DNA of 38,953 nt from RGIG4074 sp964459165 (GTDB taxonomy: Bacteria; Bacillota; Clostridia; Christensenellales; Borkfalkiaceae): the NCBI GenBank assembly GCA_964459165.1, contig CAYWKM010000011.1, forward strand, positions 1 to 38,953, in the 5' to 3' direction. Within the stretch, counting starts at the first letter, position 1; every line of letters starts with the position of its first letter. The position numbers and the translations under genes were made by a program. Under the pieces are notes generated by a model. The model made no database searches and was not told the DNA's origin. It saw nothing but the letters and a program-made list of their open reading frames with translations. Below, in pieces: positions 17,641 through 26,191 of the stretch.

Positions 17641-18768
17641 ATGATTTATATGGATAACGCCGCCACGACGAAACCCGGCAAGGCGGCTTTGGAAAGAGCA
17701 AATATTTATTTAACGGAAAAGTATTTTAATCCCTCTGCGCTTTATCGCGAGGGATTTGAATTGAATTTAGATCTTGAAAACACACGAAAGAAATTGGTTT
17801 CTTTTATCGCGAACGAAGATGAGTTTGAACTCATATTCACTTCCTGCGGAACAGAATCCGACAATACCGTTATCTTCAATTACGGAAAACGAGGCAATAT
17901 CGTTACGACAGCGGGAGAGCATTCCGCGATCATTTCGGCTGTCAACGAACAGAAAAATCGAGGGATTGAGGTGCGCATCGCTCCTCTGAATAAGGATAGC
18001 ACGGTCAATATAGATGAGCTTCTAAAACTTATCGATGAAAAGACGACCTTAGTTTCCGTTATGCATGTAAATAATGAAACGGGCGCCGTTAATCCCATTA
18101 ACAAGATAGCAAAATCTGTAAAAGAAAAAAATAAAAACGTTATTTTTCATAGCGACGGCGTTCAAGCTTACGGTAAAATTCCTTTTCGGTTAAGCAACTA
18201 CGTCGATTTATATTCGCTGAGCGCGCACAAAATCGGAGGATTGAAAGGCGTAGGCGCTTTAATCAAACGAAAAAAGCTGTTATTGCGTCCGTTTATTTTT
18301 GGAGGCGGTCAGGAAAAGGGGAGAAGAAGCGGGACTGAAAACGTATTCGGAATAAAGGTTTTAGAGTATGCCGCCGAGGAAAAATTCGAAACGATAAAAG
18401 AAGATTACGAGAGATTAAGCGGTTATAAAAGGGAATTTATCAATCTTTTAAATAAGGATATTTTTACGCTTATCTCTCCCAAGGAAGGATCTCCCTATAT
18501 CTTATGTCTTTCGGCAAATCGATGCAGAGGAGAAATTCTTCTTCATATGGTAAACGACGCCGGTCTCATCATCGGTACAGGTTCGGCCTGTTCTTCAAAT
18601 TCCAAAATGAGATACAGTCGAGTTATTCTAGCGTGCGGATACAATGAAACGGTCGCCGACACAATTATACGAATAAGTTTTTCCAACGAGACGACGGAAA
18701 AAGATATTATTGAAGCCGCAAAAATCTTAAATACCGTAGCAGAAAAGTTGAGAGGAAAATTAATATAA
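17641..18768 (+). CDS. Cysteine desulfurase, NifS/IscS-like, probable ThiI partner
   Basis: This 375-residue class-V PLP enzyme takes sulfur from cysteine as a protein-bound persulfide. It shows MDNAATTKP at the N-terminus, the cofactor-stacking His94 in AGEHSAI, HVNNETGA, the Schiff-base lysine Lys197 in SLSAHKIGG, and the catalytic Cys317 in GTGSACSSNSK. A desulfurase gene directly before a short thiI is the arrangement known from Bacillus subtilis (nifZ-thiI), where the enzyme supplies sulfur for tRNA 4-thiouridine. thiI starts five bases after its stop. I therefore infer a dedicated s4U role rather than general Fe-S cluster assembly, and no iscU or sufU is nearby. The start ATG has only a weak ribosome binding site. 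Confidence 0.88.
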   Translation: MIYMDNAATTKPGKAALERANIYLTEKYFNPSALYREGFELNLDLENTRKKLVSFIANEDEFELIFTSCGTESDNTVIFNYGKRGNIVTTAGEHSAIISAVNEQKNRGIEVRIAPLNKDSTVNIDELLKLIDEKTTLVSVMHVNNETGAVNPINKIAKSVKEKNKNVIFHSDGVQAYGKIPFRLSNYVDLYSLSAHKIGGLKGVGALIKRKKLLLRPFIFGGGQEKGRRSGTENVFGIKVLEYAAEEKFETIKEDYERLSGYKREFINLLNKDIFTLISPKEGSPYILCLSANRCRGEILLHMVNDAGLIIGTGSACSSNSKMRYSRVILACGYNETVADTIIRISFSNETTEKDIIEAAKILNTVAEKLRGKLI

Positions 18769-18772
18769 AGAT

Positions 18773-19927
18773 ATGGATAAGGTAATTATAATCAGATATG
18801 CGGAAATTTTTTTAAAAGGGAAAAACAGAGGTTTTTTTGAGCAGATATTCGCCAATAATATCGAAAAAGCATTACAGGGATTTTCTCACAGATTGACGAA
18901 AATAAGCGGCAGATATTTGGTAGAAGATTTCGATTCGGATAAAACGGACTTGATTGCTTCAAAACTCAGGAAAGTTTTCGGTATTCATACGATGAGCGTT
19001 GCTTTAAGAGTAAACTCCGATATGGAGAGCATTGCTTTGGCTGCAAAAACTATTTCGCGTCAATGCGGCAAATTTAAAGTGGAAACGCATCGTGCCGATA
19101 AAAAATTTCCGTTACATTCTGTGGAAGTAAGTACGGAAATAGGGGCGCTTCTTCTGGAAAGTTATCCTCAATTGAGCGTAGATATCCATAATCCGGATTT
19201 TTATGTTTACGTCGATATCCGTGAAAACGGAACAACGCTCGTTTTTTCCGATTTTTTCAATGGGGCAAACGGTATGCCTGTCGGAACGGCCGGAAAGGGA
19301 CTGCTTATGATTTCCGGCGGAATCGACAGTCCCGTCGCCGGACACATGATAGCAAAGAGGGGTATGAAGGTCGATTGCTTGCATTTTAACAGTTATCCCT
19401 ATACGAATATGCAGGCGAAGCAAAAAGTAATCGATTTGGCAAAAGTCTTGGCTTCTTATGAAGGCGGATTGAATTTATATATCGTTTCCGTCACCCATAT
19501 TCAGGAGAGTATTCATGAACATTGCTCAGAAGAGTTAATGATAACAATGCTAAGACGATTTATGTTCCGCATCGCTGAAAAATTGGCAAAACATAACGGG
19601 CATCAGTGTTTAATTACCGGAGAAAGTCTTGGTCAAGTGGCAAGCCAAACAATTGAAGGAATGACTTCCTCCAATTCAGTCGTAAAAGATCTTCCCGTCT
19701 TGCGTCCTCTTGTCGGATTCGATAAAAACGAAATTATTGAGAGATCCGTCGCTATGGAAACCTATGAAATATCCATTCTTCCCTATGAGGATTGTTGTAC
19801 CGTTTTTTTGCCTCGCCATCCGGCTATCCGACCGAAATTAGACTATATATTAAAAGAGGAAACGAAACTTGACGTCGATGGATTAATCGCCGAAGCCTTT
19901 CAGTCGATTGAAAAGATTGAATTATAG
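18773..19927 (+). CDS. thiI: tRNA 4-thiouridine synthase ThiI, without rhodanese domain
   Basis: ThiI adenylates uridine-8 of tRNA and replaces its oxygen with sulfur. The 384-residue protein has an N-terminal ferredoxin-like region (1-75), a THUMP RNA-binding domain (about 75-165, with HRADKKFPLHSVEVSTEIG), and a PP-loop ATPase beginning at SGGIDSP (181-187). It stops where the C-terminal rhodanese domain of E. coli ThiI (482 residues) would begin, as in Bacillus. Sulfur is therefore probably passed directly from the neighbouring desulfurase. The gene overlaps nothing and ends nine bases from the stop of the oppositely oriented penicillin-binding protein gene. Confidence 0.94.
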   Translation: MDKVIIIRYAEIFLKGKNRGFFEQIFANNIEKALQGFSHRLTKISGRYLVEDFDSDKTDLIASKLRKVFGIHTMSVALRVNSDMESIALAAKTISRQCGKFKVETHRADKKFPLHSVEVSTEIGALLLESYPQLSVDIHNPDFYVYVDIRENGTTLVFSDFFNGANGMPVGTAGKGLLMISGGIDSPVAGHMIAKRGMKVDCLHFNSYPYTNMQAKQKVIDLAKVLASYEGGLNLYIVSVTHIQESIHEHCSEELMITMLRRFMFRIAEKLAKHNGHQCLITGESLGQVASQTIEGMTSSNSVVKDLPVLRPLVGFDKNEIIERSVAMETYEISILPYEDCCTVFLPRHPAIRPKLDYILKEETKLDVDGLIAEAFQSIEKIEL

Positions 19928-19936
19928 AAAATAAAT

Positions 19937-22168
19937 TTATTCATTCCACCAATCGGAATCCAAAATGGAATTATTTCTATTATTTAAATTAAAATCGATG
20001 TTATTTTCAGTTTTTATTTTTGTCTTTATCGAAGGGATGGTATAACTTTTTCCTTTATTTTCTTTATATTTTGGCGTGATCGTATAGGTATAAATTGAAT
20101 TATCTTGTATTTGAGTATCGATAAAGGTTCCTTTCTGAGAGGGAAATAAAACGACATTTCCTTCTTGATCCGTTCTCTTTATATCATATATAATATACTC
20201 TGTCTGACATAATATAATATATATTGTGTTATCGCGATAAAAAGCTTGAGGCGTTCTACATATAGTCGGAAAAGTGAACCTGCTTGATTTTTCTTGCGGC
20301 TTATTATTGACCGAAAAACATTCGGTCAAGATTTCTTTTTTCGGCGCGTTATCGTCCGCTTCAATAATTTTATGATTTTTTAAATACTCGTTTTTATCTA
20401 AGTTTATATTTACTATTTTATTTGATTTTTTTATTTCTTTTGGATATGAATCTTTATACAAATATTCCGCTATTTTTTTGTTTATCAAACAGGGAACTCC
20501 GCCGCCCGTCGTTTCTATCGGAGTATTATCTTCTTTTCCTAACCATACGGCGATTGTGTCGGAAGACGTATAGCTTATCGTGTATGCGTCGATATTTTTT
20601 TCCTTGCTGCCGCTTGTTCCGGTTTTTGCATATATAGCATAAGGTAAGCTATTTAGCTTTTTCGCCGTACCCTTCGTCGCGGTATCGCAAAGCATGTCGT
20701 TTATCAGGCTGACCGTTTCATCGCTGAATACTTTTCTTGATTGATTTTTTTGTTCATACAACACTTTTTGATTGCTTTCTATTTTTCGGATGAAACGGTA
20801 CGGCATATAGTTTCCTTTGTTTGAAAATGTTCCGTAAGCAGACAGTAGTTCTCTTAACGTAAATCCTTCGCTCATTCCTCCGAGAGCGAGAGCTAACGTT
20901 TGGTCTTTTTCGCGAATGGTAAGATCGAGCTTTTCTGCGTATTCACATGATTTTTTTATTCCTAAGCTGTTCAATATTTTTACTGCGGGAACGTTTACGC
21001 TGTTTACCAGCGCTTGTCTTGCGCTTATATAACCGCTGTAAGTTCCGTTGAAATTGGACGGGGAATACCCGTTGATATCGATTTTTTCATCATTGACGGG
21101 CGTTGCCGGACAGATAAGTTTTTCCTCGATAGCGGGGGCGTAAACAAGTAAGGGTTTTACGGTTGATCCCGGTTGCCGACGAATTTCTTTTTTTAAGCTT
21201 GTGTAGTACGCCTTGATTCCGTGCGTAGCGTTGTCTCCTATCATATATATTTTGTCGCTTTCGTATTCATCTTTTAAATTTGCGATATAATTTTGTATGT
21301 TAGGATTTAAAAAAGTATATATCTTTAAATCGCTATAAAAAATTTCGTCGTCGAGAAGTTTTTCCGCTTCGGAAAGCGCTTCATCAATATAAGGATTCGT
21401 TTCTGTTATGTTTTTACCGACGGGCAGATCGGTATTTAAGGCTTTTATTTTTTCCGTTTTTGTGATATATCCCTGCTTGTACATTGCTTCGATTACGGCG
21501 TCTCTTCTTTGCTTGCATTTTTTTCGATCCTTGAAAGGGGAGTAATGATTCGGTGATTTTATGATTCCGCCGAGCATAGCGCTTTCCGCTATGTCCAAAT
21601 CGGCAGGCGTTTTGCCAAAATAGTATTCCGCCGCACTGGATATGCCGAAACAGCTGTGACCGAAATAAATAGAGTTTAAGTACATTTCGAGAATCTGATC
21701 CTTTGAATATTTTTTTTCGAGTTGTCTTGTCAGCTTTATCTCCTTTAATTTACGCCGAATGGTTTTCTCGCCGGTTAAATGGGTGTTCTTTATCAGCTGC
21801 TGTGAAATTGTCGATGCGCCTTCTTTAAATGATCGACTTTTTATGTTGTGAAGCGTCGCTGCGAGAATGCGTTTATAATCCAAACCATTATGATTATAGA
21901 ACCTTTTATCCTCGATTGAAATAAAGGCGTCTTTTGTGTATTCGTTTAAAGACTCTCCTTTTACGATATTCGTACCTTCAAAGGAGGCGGTTTCCTTTAT
22001 CCTTTCTCCGTTTTCGTCAAATAGTTGGATATTGATAGAAGAGGTAATTAATTTAGATTCCTCTAAATTCGAATCTTTCGTTACAAGAAATATCCAGGAG
22101 AATAGGAATACGCTAAAAATAAAGAGTATAGATAAAACGATCAAAAGCATTTTTCGGATTCTGTTCAT
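19937..22168 (-). CDS. Class A penicillin-binding protein (PBP1A-like)
   Basis: This bifunctional peptidoglycan synthase has 743 residues from the ATG at 22168. A single N-terminal TM helix (about 7-29) anchors it outside the membrane. The GT51 glycosyltransferase domain (about 60-230) has its catalytic glutamate in SIEDKRFYNH (Glu86), then GASTISQQLIKN, RKLKEIKLTRQLEK and EMYLNSIYFG. The transpeptidase domain has SxxK at Ser335-Lys338 (GSTVKP), SVN at 390-392 and KTGTSG from Lys515. A C-terminal beta-rich extension of about 170 residues follows, including a short YYII-type strand region but no obvious PASTA repeat. An in-frame TTG (22174) lies six bases upstream of the ATG, and neither has a clear ribosome binding site. 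It is divergent from miaB and convergent with thiI. Confidence 0.92.
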   Translation of the reverse strand: MNRIRKMLLIVLSILFIFSVFLFSWIFLVTKDSNLEESKLITSSINIQLFDENGERIKETASFEGTNIVKGESLNEYTKDAFISIEDKRFYNHNGLDYKRILAATLHNIKSRSFKEGASTISQQLIKNTHLTGEKTIRRKLKEIKLTRQLEKKYSKDQILEMYLNSIYFGHSCFGISSAAEYYFGKTPADLDIAESAMLGGIIKSPNHYSPFKDRKKCKQRRDAVIEAMYKQGYITKTEKIKALNTDLPVGKNITETNPYIDEALSEAEKLLDDEIFYSDLKIYTFLNPNIQNYIANLKDEYESDKIYMIGDNATHGIKAYYTSLKKEIRRQPGSTVKPLLVYAPAIEEKLICPATPVNDEKIDINGYSPSNFNGTYSGYISARQALVNSVNVPAVKILNSLGIKKSCEYAEKLDLTIREKDQTLALALGGMSEGFTLRELLSAYGTFSNKGNYMPYRFIRKIESNQKVLYEQKNQSRKVFSDETVSLINDMLCDTATKGTAKKLNSLPYAIYAKTGTSGSKEKNIDAYTISYTSSDTIAVWLGKEDNTPIETTGGGVPCLINKKIAEYLYKDSYPKEIKKSNKIVNINLDKNEYLKNHKIIEADDNAPKKEILTECFSVNNKPQEKSSRFTFPTICRTPQAFYRDNTIYIILCQTEYIIYDIKRTDQEGNVVLFPSQKGTFIDTQIQDNSIYTYTITPKYKENKGKSYTIPSIKTKIKTENNIDFNLNNRNNSILDSDWWNE

Positions 22169-22214
22169 ATTCAAAATATAGTTTGATTTGTTTGCTATAA
22201 ATTATTTGAAAGAG

Positions 22215-22243
22215 TTGAATTTTTCAAAAAAAAAGAGTATAAT
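22215..22243 (+). promoter_or_regulatory. Sigma-A promoter of the miaB-mutS-mutL operon
   Basis: TTGAAT (22215-22220) and a perfect TATAAT (22238-22243) are 17 bp apart, with the start site predicted near 22250 and the miaB ATG at 22272. A longer miaB reading frame would have to begin upstream of this promoter, which supports the ATG at 22272. The divergent PBP gene must have its own promoter in the same 103-bp gap, but I see only weak candidates for it. Confidence 0.8.
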
Positions 22244-22271
22244 CATAGAAAAATATATCATTGGACAATAC

Positions 22272-23588
22272 ATGGATAAAAAATACTACATCGTTACGTA
22301 TGGATGCCAAATGAATGTGCATGAATCGGAAAAAATGGCGGGGATTCTCTGTAAAATGGGTTATACGGCTACCGAGAATATCGAAAGCGCAGACATCATT
22401 CTTTTCAATACGTGCTGTATCAGAGAAAACGCCGAAAATCATGCTTTCGGCAATATCGGTAATCTTAAAAAACTAAAAAAGAAAAATCCGGAATTAATCG
22501 TCGCGGTAGGCGGCTGTATGCCTCAGGAAAAGGGGAAACCGGAGCTTCTAAAGGAAAAATTTCCTTTCATTGACATTATTTTCGGCAATCTGAACCTAAA
22601 TGATTTAGAAAGGTTGATTCGTCAAAAGCAAAATCAGAAAAAGACAATTATCGATGTGCGAAATAAAGAAGGGACCGTTGAAGAGGGAGAAACTCCTTTT
22701 CGCACAAGTTATCCGAATGCGTGGGTTAACATTATGTACGGGTGCAATAATTTTTGCACGTATTGTATCGTTCCCTATGTAAGGGGAAGAGAGCGTTCTC
22801 GCACGCCCGAAAACATCTTAGACGAATGCAATCGGCTGATTGAAGAGGGGTATAAAGAAATTACTCTCTTGGGGCAAAATGTTAATTCATACGGAAATGA
22901 CGGTACGACAGAAATGAAGTTTCCCGAACTTTTAAAGAGAGTTTCCGATATCCCGGGGAAATTCCGCGTCCGTTTTATGACGAGCCATCCCAAGGATTTT
23001 AACGAAGATTTGGTCAGAGTTGTCGCGTCTAATCCAAAAATATGTCATGTTCTTCATCTTCCGGTACAAAGCGGTTCCGACAAGATTTTAAGTGCGATGA
23101 ATAGGCGTTATACGGCTGATTCTTATCGTGAAAAGGTAAAAATGCTCAGAAATTATATTCCCGATTGCGAAGTGACCAGCGATCTTATCGTCGGATTTCC
23201 CGGGGAAACGGAAGAAGATTTTCAGGATACGATAAGATTGGCGAAGGACGTTGATTTTATATCGGCGTTTACCTTTGTTTATTCTAAACGTTCAGGGACA
23301 AAAGCCGCCGTCATGGATAATCAGGTCGACGAAGAGACGCAGAAGGATCGCATCATGCGGTTGGTTGAAATTATCAACGAAATGACCCGAAAGAAATCCG
23401 AAAAATATATCGGCAGAATTGTTGAAATTCTCGTGGAAGATTACGACAAGAAAAAAGAATGTTATATCGGGCGCGATGAGTATGGAAGAATGGGCTATTT
23501 TAAGAGCGAAAAAAATATTATAGGAGATTTTGTCAACGTGAAAATCACGTCGGCGAACGGCGTTTCAATCATCGGGGAAATCGTCTGA
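22272..23588 (+). CDS. miaB: tRNA-2-methylthio-N6-dimethylallyladenosine synthase
   Basis: MiaB is a radical-SAM methylthiotransferase that adds a 2-methylthio group to i6A37 of tRNA. Starting from the ATG at 22272 the protein has 438 residues. The N-terminal domain carries the three cysteines that bind the second [4Fe-4S] cluster, Cys12 (YGCQMN), Cys48 (NTC) and Cys82 (GGCMPQ). The radical-SAM CxxxCxxC is Cys158, Cys162, Cys165 in GCNNFCTYC, and a TRAM RNA-binding domain ends the protein. The MYGCNNFCTYCIVPYVRGRE block separates MiaB from the related MtaB and RimO. The modified base i6A is made by MiaA, encoded three genes downstream in the same operon. Confidence 0.94.
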   Translation: MDKKYYIVTYGCQMNVHESEKMAGILCKMGYTATENIESADIILFNTCCIRENAENHAFGNIGNLKKLKKKNPELIVAVGGCMPQEKGKPELLKEKFPFIDIIFGNLNLNDLERLIRQKQNQKKTIIDVRNKEGTVEEGETPFRTSYPNAWVNIMYGCNNFCTYCIVPYVRGRERSRTPENILDECNRLIEEGYKEITLLGQNVNSYGNDGTTEMKFPELLKRVSDIPGKFRVRFMTSHPKDFNEDLVRVVASNPKICHVLHLPVQSGSDKILSAMNRRYTADSYREKVKMLRNYIPDCEVTSDLIVGFPGETEEDFQDTIRLAKDVDFISAFTFVYSKRSGTKAAVMDNQVDEETQKDRIMRLVEIINEMTRKKSEKYIGRIVEILVEDYDKKKECYIGRDEYGRMGYFKSEKNIIGDFVNVKITSANGVSIIGEIV

Positions 23589-23608
23589 TAAAAAGGAAAG
23601 GTGATTTT

Positions 23609-26188
23609 ATGGCTCTGTCGCAAATGATGGCGCACTATTTACAAACAAAGGAAAAATACAAGGATTGCATCTTGTTTTATCGTCTCGGAGATTTTTACGA
23701 GATGTTTTTTGACGACGCCGTAAAAGTATCTAAGATGCTCGAACTCACTTTGACCGGCAAAGATTGCGGATTGGATGAAAGAGCGCCAATGTGCGGCGTT
23801 CCCTATCATGCTGCTGATACATATATCGCAAAATTAGTTGAACGTGGAGAAAAAATTGCGATATGTGAGCAACTTTCCAATCCCGCTTTGACGAAAGCAG
23901 GCGCTTTGGTAGAACGCGACGTCGTTCGCATCGTATCTGCGGGGACCATTACGGAAGAGTCTCTTCTTGAAGAAAACAAGAATAATTATTTGGCTTGCGT
24001 CTGTAAACGCGGCGAGTCTATCGCCGTTGCTTGGACGGATATTACCACGGGCGAATTTTGTGCGACGGAATTTTGCGGAAGCAAAAGCGTTGAGAAAACG
24101 ATGGATCACCTAATAAAGCTCTCGGTTGCAGAGGTCATATGCAATGACGAAATGTTGCTTGAATCGCGCAATTCTCGCGAAGTTCGACGTAATCTTTTAC
24201 CGTCTTTTTCCAATTATACGGAGTGGGCCTTTAATCTCAAACATGCCGAACAAAACCTGTTAGAGCAGTTCAATGTTCTTACGCTGGCTCCCTTTGGTTT
24301 AACGGGAAAAGACGGGTGCGTCAGCGCTGCCGGAGCCTTGATCGAATATTTAAAAGATACGCAAAAGCATTCTCTCAAAAATATCAATTCCATTCAATAT
24401 ATCCGAAATGAAAGCCATATGCTTTTGGATTCCAATGCAATACGAAATTTGGAATTAGTCAGATCGAGCGCGGAAGGAAAAAAATACGGTACGCTTATTT
24501 GGCTTCTGGACAAAACGAAAACGGGCATGGGCGCAAGACTAATGAATAATTTTCTTCTTTCGCCGCTGAATTCCATGGAAGATATTAATTATCGGCTCGA
24601 CGGGGTGGAGGAACTTTATAATTCCTCCGTTATGCGTTTGGGAATTGCCGATATGTTGAAGAATGTTAAGGACGTCGAAAGAATTTCAGGGAAGATTTCC
24701 AACGGAAATCTTCAACCGAAAGATTGTAACGCTTTATCCGCTTCGCTTTCGGTAATACCTTCGTTAAAGTTTCAATTGTCCGGTTTTACTTCAAAAATAA
24801 TCAACGATATTGCTATCGGTCTGACCGAACTGAAAGAGGTCGTGGAACTTTTGGACTCCGCCATCAGCGATGATCCTCCCGCTTTAATGAAAGACGGCGG
24901 TTATATCAAAACCGGTTACAGTAAGGAGCTGGACGAGCTTCGCGATATCAAGAAAAATTCAACGAAGCTCCTTGCCGACATGGAAGCGAGGGAACGCGAG
25001 CGGACGGGGATTTCAAAACTGAAAATCGGATTTAATCATATTTTCGGATATTATATTGAAATTTCGAAATCCTTCGTTTCGATGGTTCCGGACGAATATA
25101 TCAGAAGACAAACGTTAACGACAGGCGAGCGGTTTATAACTCCCGAATTAAAGGAGTTGGAGTCGAAAATTTTAAGCAGCGAGGACGCCGCGTTAAAAAT
25201 CGAAGCGGATATCTATCAACATATAAAAGATGTATTGGCGGATAATATAGCGTCTCTTCAAAGTATTTCTAAAAATATTGCATTGTTGGATTGCATAACA
25301 GCTTTTGCTTGCGTGGCGAAAGACAATAAATATGTCAGACCGAAAATACTGCCTGCCGAAGGAGCCCTTCGCATTCTCGAAGGAAGACATCCCGTTATAG
25401 AGGCTATTTCCCGTGAAAGGTTTATACCGAACGATGTTACTCTCGACGGAGCCGAAAATCGAACAATGGTCATAACAGGACCGAATATGGCGGGAAAAAG
25501 TACGTATATGAGGCAAACCGCTCTGATTGTGCTTATGGCGCACATCGGTTGTTTTGTGCCTGCAAAGTCTGCGGATATTCCGATCGTAGACAGGATTTTT
25601 ACTCGCGTAGGGGCAAGCGATAACTTGATTTTTGATCAAAGCACTTTTATGGTCGAAATGACGGAAGTCGCGGAAATTCTGTTGAACGCAACAAAGAACA
25701 GTTTGCTCATTCTCGATGAAGTCGGGCGCGGAACTTCTACGTATGACGGTTTAAGTATCGCTTGGTCGGTCATCGAATATCTTACCGAACATATCAAAGC
25801 CAAAACGATGTTCGCCACGCATTACCATGAATTGACCGAATTAGAAGGAAAATTTGAAGGCGTAAAAAATTATCGTATTACCGTAAAAGAACTGAACGGA
25901 ACGATCGTCTTTCTGAGAAAAATTGTAAGAGGCGGTGCGAATAAAAGTTTTGGCGTTGAGGTGGCGTCTTTGGCGGGAGTTCCGAAGGCGGTAACGGATC
26001 GGGCAAAACAAATTTTAGCGACACTTGAAAGACATGATATTACAAAAGTAAAAACGCCGATTGAAAAAAAGAAAGAACTCAGTGAAGTTGAAAGAATTCT
26101 TCTGGACGTCGATATAAACAAATTATCGCCGATACAGGCATTAATGACATTGTCGGATTTGAAAGAAAAAGTCGATAAAAGAGATTAG
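23609..26188 (+). CDS. mutS: DNA mismatch repair protein MutS, apparently without a clamp-binding peptide
   Basis: MutS recognises base mismatches and, in its ATP state, recruits MutL. The 859-residue protein has the mismatch-wedging Phe-x-Glu at Phe29-Glu31 (LGDFYEMF), the connector and lever domains, a clamp (about 430-560), the Walker A loop GPNMAGKST at 624-632, and Walker B LLILDEVGRGTSTYDG with Asp703. The helix-turn-helix dimer region follows. In many Bacillota a QLSFF-like peptide near the C-terminus binds the replication sliding clamp. Here the corresponding linker reads HDITKVKTPIEKKKELSEVE and has no such motif. It starts 20 bases after miaB behind AAAGG and is followed by mutL after three bases. 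Confidence 0.95.
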   Translation: MALSQMMAHYLQTKEKYKDCILFYRLGDFYEMFFDDAVKVSKMLELTLTGKDCGLDERAPMCGVPYHAADTYIAKLVERGEKIAICEQLSNPALTKAGALVERDVVRIVSAGTITEESLLEENKNNYLACVCKRGESIAVAWTDITTGEFCATEFCGSKSVEKTMDHLIKLSVAEVICNDEMLLESRNSREVRRNLLPSFSNYTEWAFNLKHAEQNLLEQFNVLTLAPFGLTGKDGCVSAAGALIEYLKDTQKHSLKNINSIQYIRNESHMLLDSNAIRNLELVRSSAEGKKYGTLIWLLDKTKTGMGARLMNNFLLSPLNSMEDINYRLDGVEELYNSSVMRLGIADMLKNVKDVERISGKISNGNLQPKDCNALSASLSVIPSLKFQLSGFTSKIINDIAIGLTELKEVVELLDSAISDDPPALMKDGGYIKTGYSKELDELRDIKKNSTKLLADMEARERERTGISKLKIGFNHIFGYYIEISKSFVSMVPDEYIRRQTLTTGERFITPELKELESKILSSEDAALKIEADIYQHIKDVLADNIASLQSISKNIALLDCITAFACVAKDNKYVRPKILPAEGALRILEGRHPVIEAISRERFIPNDVTLDGAENRTMVITGPNMAGKSTYMRQTALIVLMAHIGCFVPAKSADIPIVDRIFTRVGASDNLIFDQSTFMVEMTEVAEILLNATKNSLLILDEVGRGTSTYDGLSIAWSVIEYLTEHIKAKTMFATHYHELTELEGKFEGVKNYRITVKELNGTIVFLRKIVRGGANKSFGVEVASLAGVPKAVTDRAKQILATLERHDITKVKTPIEKKKELSEVERILLDVDINKLSPIQALMTLSDLKEKVDKRD

Positions 26189-26191
26189 AAA

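Noticed and set aside
22188..22271. A longer N-terminus for miaB (start at 22188)
   Set aside because: It would begin upstream of the miaB promoter, has no ribosome binding site, and the family's conserved region begins right after the ATG at 22272.
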